Below are positions 9,075 through 14,687 of a stretch of DNA of 23,828 nucleotides, piece by piece. Origin of the DNA: Desulfobacterales bacterium HSG17 (GTDB taxonomy: Bacteria; Desulfobacterota; Desulfobacteria; Desulfobacterales; Desulfococcaceae); contig JAUCGD010000034.1 in the NCBI GenBank assembly GCA_030377945.1, forward strand, positions 1-23,828, given 5' to 3'. The position numbers were made by a program, and so were the translations under genes. Below the pieces are notes generated by a model. The model was not told the DNA's origin. It worked only from the letters and a program-made list of their open reading frames with translations, and made no database searches. Numbering within the stretch: the stretch's first letter is position 1; every line of letters starts with the position of its first letter.

Positions 9075-11360
9075 TTAAATCTGCATCCCAAACTTAAATA
9101 ACGCCGTTATATCCACATTTACCCTGTGACTTACAAGCTGGGCCAAAGCTCTTACAATGGAAATCTGGTCTTTTGTGCCTTTTATATTCAGAGGAATTGC
9201 TGCAAATTCCTGATCCTTTAATATTTCATTTATCCACAAAGAACATATCTGCCTTGGCCCTGCTTCAATAAATATTCTTCCCCCGTCATCATGAACTTTT
9301 CTTACAAGCCTGGGAAAATCCACAGGATCGCAGAATGCCCTGGCTATGCTGTTGGCAATAGCTTTGCTTCTCATGGGCAAAGGCATGTAGCATGAAGAAG
9401 AGTAAAATTTTATGCCTGACGGCTCATGAGTTGGCAGGGTAAACAGATCAACTATATTATCATACTCTGACCAGGCCGGTTTACTGTGAATGGCAAGATC
9501 AAGGCGCAGGGGAAAATACTGGCACCCCAATTTTTCAGCAACCCTGATACATGAATCAGGATCACCGGCAATAACCACTTCATTATCAGTGTTTATAAGT
9601 GTCATATAAACTTGATCTTCATTTTCAACAGCTTTTTGAACAAGCTCCCTGTCAGCAAGAAGTGTGTAAGATTCCCAGATGAATTTTTCTTTACCTTTAT
9701 CATATTCAGGAAGTCCCCAGTCTTTTCTTACAGCAGTAAGTTCTCCGTGTAAAGCTTTGCTGAAAACCTCGGTTTCTTTGAGTTTACCGCTTAGCTGCCC
9801 AGGGTCCTGCCAGACCATGAGAGAGGCCATCATGGAGGTTTCTCCCATGCTGTATCCTATTGCAGATTCAGGAAAAAGCTTGAAATATCCAGCCATTATC
9901 ATGGTATAGATAACAGAAAAACTTATGCCGCATTCTGAAATATCCATGATGTCTTTTCTCATGGCTCTTTCAAGACTTTTCAACTCGTCTTCTGTGGGAA
10001 CACAACAGGTTCTCGGATAAAGTTCCTTGTCCTTAAGGATTTTTCCCATGTCAGAGACAATCGTGGAAAACTGGTCATAAACTCCGGGAAACATATGGAA
10101 AATATCCTGACCAAGACCAAGGTAAGCACTGCCGACACCAGGATAGACAAATACAACCTTTCCTTTTTTACCCAGAGGATTAGCTGTAAAATAACTGCCT
10201 TTTGGTGTTTTTATTTCAGATTTCTTTGCAAAGGCTGAAGCAATACCCTTTGACATGAATTTGATTTCTTTCTGCAAATTTTCTTTACTTTGGGCAACAA
10301 GCATAAGAGCGTATGGAGAATCTGCCCTGGAATTGAATTTTTCAAAATTTTGCAGTGAGAGTTTTTGCAGGTTATTTTCTTCATTTATCAGGGAGTTGAG
10401 ATTATTAATTTGATCTGTTAGATCATTTTCATCATTCCCGGCAATGGGAAAGCAAAAAGGAACAGCATGAGCCAGATATTTTCCTGCACGATAGGGCAGG
10501 GTTTCATCTTCTGTTAAAATCATATGAGCTGTGCCATGATCTCCATATGAAAACAGTCCGGCTTTTCTTTTGGCCGATTTTTTGCTTAAAAACCATGTTT
10601 TGGAGCTTGTTGGAATGTAAAAAGGAGTTTTTCCCCATGATTGCAGATTATCAGGTGTTTTCCATAAAGGATTTCCCGGAATATATCGGTGATAAAGGCA
10701 CAGGGCTGTTTTTATTATGCTTATCATAAGAGACATGTTTTCGGAAATATTGCCAAACATGCCTTCACAGGTTCCCAATGCACAGGATGGATATTTTTCA
10801 TCTGGTTTATAAGAATTAAAAGGAGTTTGCAGCAAAGTTTCAAGGGATTGTCCGTGAATTTCAATATAATCAATGTCTGAAAAAGATGTGAGTTTTCCAG
10901 ATATATCAAAAGAATCAATAACTGCATATACCCGGTTCTGATCTGCTGCGGCTTTTTCAAAAGATTTTAACAAAATTGCACAGGCTGCGCCCTGGGATGA
11001 ATCTAAAACAGCGATTATTATTGAGTCTGATTTGCCTGTATCAATAATTTGCTTTGCTTTTTCAAAACCTGCCCGAATATTTTTTTCCCTGCCAAATATT
11101 TTGCATTCATATTCCTGAATCTGACAATCTTCATCTGCAATCAATATCAGGGCTGAGTCTGCAAGGGTTTGTTTCTTTTTTTGGGATTTGCTTCTTTTTA
11201 TTGCACCGTTGACTGCTTTATCCAAAATATCCTGACTTATAAAGCCGGAGCCCTGTTTCTGTTCAATAATACCGTCATAGATATTTTTTTCAAAAATATC
11301 CAGTCCTCCGGCATTTTCCAGGATGGTTTCCATTCCTGCTATTGATAGTTTATTATTCAT
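9075..11360 (-). CDS. pfaB: PfaB-like subunit: degenerate KS/CLF remnant plus acyltransferase
   Basis: This 761-aa protein has a shortened ketosynthase-like N-terminal part (about 65-300) without an active-site Cys. One KS His survives in YIEIHG (H169), but the second GH motif is lost (FGNISENMS). An acyltransferase follows (about 398-760) with Ser504 in GYSMGE and His625 in LAIHSK. Its closest relative in the window is the CLF-AT segment of pfaC (residues about 760-1405), shown by matching stretches such as LCLYHRYIP against LCLYNRFIP. In known Pfa systems PfaB also combines an inactive KS-like part with an AT that influences product identity. The start has AAGG about 9 nt upstream. It lies 29 nt downstream of the Uma2 gene and 12 nt upstream of the small ORF, so operon transcription into pfaC is likely. 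Confidence 0.85.
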   Translation of the reverse strand: MNNKLSIAGMETILENAGGLDIFEKNIYDGIIEQKQGSGFISQDILDKAVNGAIKRSKSQKKKQTLADSALILIADEDCQIQEYECKIFGREKNIRAGFEKAKQIIDTGKSDSIIIAVLDSSQGAACAILLKSFEKAAADQNRVYAVIDSFDISGKLTSFSDIDYIEIHGQSLETLLQTPFNSYKPDEKYPSCALGTCEGMFGNISENMSLMISIIKTALCLYHRYIPGNPLWKTPDNLQSWGKTPFYIPTSSKTWFLSKKSAKRKAGLFSYGDHGTAHMILTEDETLPYRAGKYLAHAVPFCFPIAGNDENDLTDQINNLNSLINEENNLQKLSLQNFEKFNSRADSPYALMLVAQSKENLQKEIKFMSKGIASAFAKKSEIKTPKGSYFTANPLGKKGKVVFVYPGVGSAYLGLGQDIFHMFPGVYDQFSTIVSDMGKILKDKELYPRTCCVPTEDELKSLERAMRKDIMDISECGISFSVIYTMIMAGYFKLFPESAIGYSMGETSMMASLMVWQDPGQLSGKLKETEVFSKALHGELTAVRKDWGLPEYDKGKEKFIWESYTLLADRELVQKAVENEDQVYMTLINTDNEVVIAGDPDSCIRVAEKLGCQYFPLRLDLAIHSKPAWSEYDNIVDLFTLPTHEPSGIKFYSSSCYMPLPMRSKAIANSIARAFCDPVDFPRLVRKVHDDGGRIFIEAGPRQICSLWINEILKDQEFAAIPLNIKGTKDQISIVRALAQLVSHRVNVDITALFKFGMQI

Positions 11361-11389
11361 TATTTAACCTTCAATTGTTATCAAACCTA

Positions 11390-11965
11390 CTAAAATTTTT
11401 GCTCAAGTTTATCATAAACCTCGTCAATCTCAAGCCTGCATCCCGATGTTTTAAGCTCAATATAAGGCGTGTTTTCATCTGTTTCCGTAAATATCCATTG
11501 CCCGTTTTCATCCCTGAAATATCTTTCCATGCTTTTTGCATTCTGAGCAATCATTACATATTCTTTTAATGCTTCAATCTGTCTGTAATTTTTAAATTTT
11601 GTACCCCTGTCATATTTTTCCGTGGAATCGGAAAGCACTTCAATAATAATATCCGGGTTTAAAAGAGTATCCTGTTTTTCATCTACAAATTCTTCTTCAT
11701 TGCATGTAATCATGACATCAGGATAGGTATTCAGACCGGTTTTTTCAATTTTAAGCCGCATATCGCTTGGATAAACACGGCATGGTTTGTTTTTTAGCTG
11801 AGAACCCAAAGAAACAATAAGGTTTGCCACAATAAGATTGTGTTTTCTTGAAGCCCCTGCCATTGCAAAGATTTCACCGTCAAAATATTCGTTTTTGCTT
11901 TCTGAATCTCTTTCTATATCAAGATATTCCTGCTCTGTAATATAAGAAACTGCGGCTTGCTGCAT
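11390..11965 (-). CDS. Uma2 family (DUF820) PD-(D/E)xK nuclease-like protein
   Basis: This 191-aa protein has the usual Uma2 layout. The N-terminus VSYITEQEYLDIERDSESK leads to YFDGEIFAMAGAS. The putative metal-binding core follows, YPDVMITC (about 105-112) and PDIIIEVLSDST, then the helix with YRQIEALKEYVMI. The length matches the family. Uma2 proteins have a restriction-endonuclease-like fold and are highly expanded in filamentous cyanobacteria and some Desulfobacterota; their cellular role is unsettled. The start is well supported by AGGAGGAAC ending 6 nt before the ATG. It lies 29 nt upstream of pfaB on the same strand, so pfaB may be read from its promoter, although the two functions look unrelated. 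Confidence 0.85.
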   Translation of the reverse strand: MQQAAVSYITEQEYLDIERDSESKNEYFDGEIFAMAGASRKHNLIVANLIVSLGSQLKNKPCRVYPSDMRLKIEKTGLNTYPDVMITCNEEEFVDEKQDTLLNPDIIIEVLSDSTEKYDRGTKFKNYRQIEALKEYVMIAQNAKSMERYFRDENGQWIFTETDENTPYIELKTSGCRLEIDEVYDKLEQKF

Positions 11966-12106
11966 GATTTGTTCCTCCTGGTTAGGGAATTTTAAACTTT
12001 ACGGCATCATTTACTGATTCTGGTGCCAAGAATGCTGATCTGATTTTTTGATATAATTTTCGCTAACATTTTATTGCCTTATCTTAAATCAGCAGGTAAA
12101 ATTTTC

Positions 12107-12262
12107 CTTTCAAAATCAGTCTGAACCGGGATTTTCAGGATTAAAGGATTTTCAGGATGTTCAACCCTTATCCTGTCCATCTTTTAATCCTGAAAATCTC
12201 GGTTCAGGCCTCATAAAGTTACATGCCCCGAATTCTCTATCAGTGTTGCTGGCAGTTTTTTA
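12107..12262. repeat. inverted-repeat element, copy B
   Basis: The stem arms are CTGAACCGGGATTTTCAGG... (from 12121) and its near-perfect complement ending CTCGGTTCAG at 12207, with the loop near 12160. The conserved left flank CCTTTCAAAA (12107) and right flank CCTCATAAAG...GCTGGCAGTTTTT (to about 12262) match copies C and D, so the real unit is about 150 bp. It lies between the Uma2 and Phd-PIN genes. The gap 11966-12377 holds nothing else I can recognise. Confidence 0.85.
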
Positions 12263-12377
12263 TATGGTTGCCAGAAAAGCCTGTAAAATCAAAACATCTG
12301 CAAAAAAATGTTGAATTTCTTTTTGTTATGTGCTTCTTTCTTGACCTGTTAACTTGTTTAGACATTATCGGAAAAAG

Positions 12378-12857
12378 TTACTTTTCTATTCCCTTTTCTA
12401 TAAATTCTGCCGGAGTCATAACAACCTGCCCCTTGCATAATTCTTCTGGAAAATGCCGGGTATTTCCAGTAATTAAAATATCTGCGTCTGCTGCCAATGC
12501 CGCCTCTAAAAATGGAGCATCATTTTCATCAGGCAGTTCAAAAACTTCAGCCAGTGCAGGTGCTTTTATTCCCTTGCTTCTCTCTTTTCTTACCAAATCT
12601 ATTTCTGCCTGAATATCTTCACTAATAATATTGCAATTACCTTTAATTACCGAATCTTTATGAATCATATCCAGTGCATTCATGGCACGCGCCCGCTTAA
12701 GAGCTTCAAGCTCTTCCGCTAATGTATCTTCATTTATACCTGTCAAGATGGCAATCGGGCGGCCTTCTGCTGTAATTATTATATCCTGCTTCTGTTTTGT
12801 TACCTCCCATATGTTTTCCAAGGTAAAGCCCAAATCTTTTGTTGATATAAATCTCAT
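12378..12857 (-). CDS. Phd/YefM-like antitoxin fused to the C-terminal half of a PIN toxin (TA remnant)
   Basis: This 159-aa ORF joins two parts. Residues 1-95 look like a Phd/YefM-type antitoxin: an N-terminal DNA-binding part with IIITAEGRPIAILTG, then a tail with EDIQAEIDLVRKERSKG that is typical of antitoxins paired with PIN toxins. Residues about 100-155 (VFELPDENDAPFLEAALAA...DILITGNTRHF...TPAEFIE) match the end of a PIN-family toxin. The first half of the PIN domain, with the LDTN-type catalytic Asp, is absent, so ribonuclease activity is not expected. An in-frame deletion joining two formerly adjacent genes is the simplest explanation. The start is supported by AAGGAG about 9 nt before the ATG. 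The antitoxin part may still repress its own promoter. Confidence 0.72.
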   Translation of the reverse strand: MRFISTKDLGFTLENIWEVTKQKQDIIITAEGRPIAILTGINEDTLAEELEALKRARAMNALDMIHKDSVIKGNCNIISEDIQAEIDLVRKERSKGIKAPALAEVFELPDENDAPFLEAALAADADILITGNTRHFPEELCKGQVVMTPAEFIEKGIEK

Positions 12858-12920
12858 TTTCCTATCTCCTTGTTGATGTAAATAGCAGATATTTCAAATG
12901 ATTTCCTTCTGCACTTTCAT

Positions 12921-13084
12921 TCAAAATTACTTTGAACCGAGATGTAGGGATTAAAGGATTTTCAGGATAAAAACCTTAATCCTGTCCATCCTTTAATCCT
13001 GAGAATCCAGGTTCAAACCTCATAAAATGTTACTCCCCGCCATATGCCCCAATTTCACCGCCGGTACTGCTGGCGGTTTTGCAG
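12921..13084. repeat. inverted-repeat element, copy C
   Basis: The core stem is 12932-13016: the left arm starts TTGAACCGAGATGTAGGG, and the right arm ends CTGAGAATCCAGGTTCAA. The right flank CCTCATAAAATGTTACTCCCC and a second hairpin ACCGCC-loop-GGCGGT followed by TTTT (about 13060-13081) correspond to the flank of copy B. It has the same orientation as B and D. It ends about 15 bp from the parE stop codon and separates the ParE module from the Phd-PIN gene. Confidence 0.83.
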
Positions 13085-13098
13085 GGGAGGAATTTAAC

Positions 13099-13390
13099 TT
13101 ATTGAAAAATATCGTCCGTCATCAGGCGCGAGCAGTGAATAACAGCCAGCACATGAATCTGTTCCCGCTTTATTCGGTAAATAATACGGTATGGATTTTC
13201 AATCAGTTCCCGAATATATTCAACATCATATTCAGGTACTTTTCTCCCTGAATATGGATGATCTGCAATTTGCTCCGAGCGTCTCGTAATTCGATCTGTC
13301 ATTCGTTTGGCATACCGTGGTGAATTCTGAAATATATTCATATATGCCACACATGTGTTCTATGGCATTCTCTGTCCAATATATTTTCAT
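13099..13390 (-). pseudogene. ParE/RelE-superfamily toxin, frameshifted
   Basis: Two overlapping frames together make one normal ParE-type toxin of about 96 aa. Frame 1 starts at 13390 with MKIYWTENAIEHMCG and continues to YEYIS near 13328. If unshifted, it runs into a stop at 13232. The conserved remainder, NSPRYAKR...PYSGRKVPEY...RELIENPYRIIYRI...VIHCSR, continues in the next frame to 13099. The break lies at about 13327, where one extra base (or a loss of two) separates TCA from AAT. The frame-1 ATG overlaps the antitoxin stop as ATGA, the usual translational coupling in TA pairs, which supports this as the true start. An internal ATG at 13350 could yield an 83-aa truncated product, but it would lack the first strand and helix. 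Sequencing error is the alternative explanation. Confidence 0.75.
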
Positions 13391-13575
13391 TCCGGCAATC
13401 CAAATCTTTTTCGGACTTCTTTTACATCAACAATTTTTCCTGTATCACTATCTTTTAATCCAGCTTCAATGGTCTGACGTACATAAATTTTTTCCATCAA
13501 ATCATCCCAGGTAGCTTTGTCCGGCAGATTATCAAATAAACGGTAAGCTTCGTTTTTTATACTTTGGGTTTGCAT
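13387..13575 (-). CDS. antitoxin partner of the ParE-type toxin (62 aa)
   Basis: This small protein begins MQTQSIKNEAYRLFDNLPD and has the pattern ATWDDLMEKIYVRQTIEAGL..DS..GK..DV.EVRKRFGL. This is characteristic of short uncharacterised antitoxins coded directly before ParE/RelE toxins. Such proteins bind and neutralise the toxin and often repress the operon. I chose the ATG at 13575 because GAAAGGA lies about 8 nt upstream; an in-frame ATG at 13596 has no ribosome binding site. Its stop overlaps the toxin start (ATGA). The ribosome binding site lies within the edge of repeat copy D. The reading frame is intact although the toxin is not. Confidence 0.78.
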   Translation of the reverse strand: MQTQSIKNEAYRLFDNLPDKATWDDLMEKIYVRQTIEAGLKDSDTGKIVDVKEVRKRFGLPE

Positions 13576-13582
13576 AATGTAT

Positions 13583-13663
13583 CCTTTCAAAACCATTCTG
13601 AACCGGGATTTTCAGGATTAAAGGATTTTCAAGATGTTCACCGTATCCTGTTCATCCTTAATA
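13583..13663. repeat. inverted-repeat element, copy D (right arm truncated)
   Basis: From CCTTTCAAAACCATT (13583) through CTGAACCGGGATTTTCAGG (13598 on), it is nearly identical to copy B. The right arm TATCCTGTTCATCCTTAAT stops at 13663, where the HEPN coding sequence begins. It therefore lacks the outer part of the right arm. It has the same orientation as copies B and C. Confidence 0.85.
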
Positions 13664-13780
13664 CAAGCGGTTTATGCAGGTCAACCAGTGTTCCATTTCC
13701 GCCATTACCTGCGCTTCTTCCAAGGATTCTTTTGCTCTTTCCAGACGGTATCTGATCAGTTCTTCTTTTCTATGTTTCAT
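13658..13780 (-). pseudogene. HEPN-domain toxin fragment, truncated after 40 residues
   Basis: The start ATG overlaps the stop of the upstream nucleotidyltransferase gene as ATGA. The 40 codons read MKHRKEELIRYRLERAKESL...HWLTCINRLY and then hit TAA. This is the N-terminal helix pair of a HEPN protein; intact members continue (typically NRLYYACFYA...) to about 110-140 aa and carry the RxxxxH RNase motif later. Coding similarity ends exactly where repeat copy D begins, and the repeat supplies the stop codon. The catalytic part is missing and I see no continuation on the other side of the repeat. It is the toxin remnant of an HEPN-MNT pair. Confidence 0.72.
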
Positions 13781-14091
13781 AAAGAGATACCTTCACGGGT
13801 AACATTTTCATAAAAGGGCGTTATTTGCATTAAAGGGTTATTCCATTCCTCTTTTGTATGGATAATTGCGTTAATGATTTCACCGGTTTTCAGCTCCATT
13901 TCATATAATCTGTTATGTATAGCTATCTTCTGTTTTTCACTAAGTCCTTCTTCGATTAAAATAAGAATATCCCAGTCGGAAAATATTTCTCCACTGCCTC
14001 TGGCTCGTGATCCGAAAAAGATGACTTTGGCCAAAGGATAGTCTCTGTTAATTTCTGATTTGATTTCTGATAAAAGTTTTTTTTTGTTCAT
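13777..14091 (-). CDS. MNT-type nucleotidyltransferase, antitoxin of an HEPN-MNT module
   Basis: This 104-aa protein of the minimal nucleotidyltransferase (MNT) family has the signature FFGSRARGSGEIFSDWDILI (residues about 25-44), containing the GS..RG motif and the two metal-binding Asp residues (DWD). In HEPN-MNT systems the MNT protein neutralises the HEPN RNase, in studied examples by AMP-ylating it. The start is supported by AGGAGG about 9 nt before the ATG. Its stop overlaps the start of the HEPN remnant. The frame is intact and the active-site residues are present, although its partner is truncated. Confidence 0.87.
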   Translation of the reverse strand: MNKKKLLSEIKSEINRDYPLAKVIFFGSRARGSGEIFSDWDILILIEEGLSEKQKIAIHNRLYEMELKTGEIINAIIHTKEEWNNPLMQITPFYENVTREGISL

Positions 14092-14108
14092 TTTTGTTGC
14101 CTCCTGTT

Positions 14109-14133
14109 TGAATCATGATTTACAGGATTAAAG
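14109..14133. repeat. degenerate left half of the same inverted-repeat element (copy E)
   Basis: The 25 bp TGAATCATGATTTACAGG... match the left arm of copies B and D at about 21 of 25 positions. It lies just upstream of the MNT gene. With copies B-D, a repeat or its relic then borders each TA module. Confidence 0.5.
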
Positions 14134-14238
14134 CATCAAGAATATTCTTGAGTTTCTGGCTGAATAAATTTCGTTTATTTGATCTTCGGCTGTTTATAAT
14201 ATTCCCATGTAGCGCATATACTGAACACCGTCATAAAT

Positions 14239-14309
14239 GGAGTGCCAAACTGAAAGTTTGGCATACTAAAAAGCTTAAAAATATTAGCAAACTTTCAGTT
14301 TGTCACTCC
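14239..14309. repeat. long inverted repeat with CAAACTGAAAGTTTG arms
   Basis: The left arm GGAGTGCCAAACTGAAAGTT... (14239-14260) is repeated in reverse complement at 14288-14309 (CAAACTTTCAGTTTGTCACT...), with a short AT-rich loop. Each arm itself contains the palindrome CAAACT-GA-AAGTTTG or a close variant. It lies in the gene-free stretch between the MNT and pfaA genes and is probably a dispersed non-coding element. Confidence 0.75.
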
Positions 14310-14374
14310 TTGAAAAAGTTAAATTTATGCCGGTTGCAAGTATATCATAAATTATTGAAAAGGTACTTAATTTT

Positions 14375-14431
14375 GCCCTTTGACAGGCTCAGGGCACGGA
14401 ATTTCATACTGATCGCTGAATCTGTCGAAGC
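14375..14431. repeat. GACAGGCTCAG-type palindromic repeat
   Basis: The left arm GCCCTTTGACAGGCTCAGGG (14375-14394) pairs with GCTGAATCTGTCGAAGC (14415-14431). This is the CTTCGACAGGCTCAG-type repeat that is scattered in intergenic regions of many bacterial genomes. No coding or regulatory role can be assigned. Confidence 0.65.
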
Positions 14432-14440
14432 GGACAATCT

Positions 14441-14684
14441 TAACCCTACAACGTCACTTAGCCCCAAAGGGGCGTATTAGTACAGCCCAGGCCAACGGCC
14501 TGGGATATGAACAACCCATAAAGTAAGCTCTGAAAGAGCGTATTAAACTGTGGCAAATATTATTTTTCATAATCCGCCCTTTCAGGGCTTAAAATTTTGA
14601 ATGTTTCCAGTCCCAGGCCGCTGGCCTGGGCTGTATTAATCCGCCCCTCTGGGGCTTAAAATCATAAGTGTCGTTGTAGGGTTA
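14441..14684. repeat. 244-bp composite palindromic element with terminal inverted repeats
   Basis: The ends are perfect 13-bp inverted repeats, TAACCCTACAACG (14441-14453) and CGTTGTAGGGTTA (14672-14684). Inside, six small hairpins mirror each other around the centre: GCCCCAAAGGGGC / GCCCCTCTGGGGC (14461, 14643), CCCAGGCCAACGGCCTGGG / CCCAGGCCGCTGGCCTGGG (14486, 14612) and GCTCTGAAAGAGC / GCCCTTTCAGGGC (14527, 14576). GCGTATTA or TAATCCGC words follow or precede the outer and inner hairpins. It ends 3 bp from the pfaA stop codon, so it will sit at the 3' end of the pfaA transcript and could act as a terminator or stabiliser. The layout suggests a MITE or a REPIN-like array. Confidence 0.8.
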
Positions 14685-14687
14685 ATT

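Noticed and set aside
12223..12612. Plus-strand open frame of 129 codons opposite the Phd-PIN gene
   Set aside because: It starts in the repeat flank and runs antisense to a recognisable antitoxin/PIN protein; no ribosome binding site or motif.
12107..13663. Repeats B-D as a CRISPR array
   Set aside because: Repeats are about 85-150 bp, imperfect and separated by whole genes; there are no short regular spacers and no cas genes.
12107..13663. Repeats B-D as true integron attC sites
   Set aside because: Size and inverted-repeat form fit, but the terminal cores do not contain GTTRRRY/RYYYAAC and no integrase is in the window; kept only as a cassette-like observation.
14115..14480. Plus-strand open frame of 121 codons in the repeat-rich gap
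   Set aside because: Its sequence consists of palindromic repeats, and no ribosome binding site or protein motif is visible.
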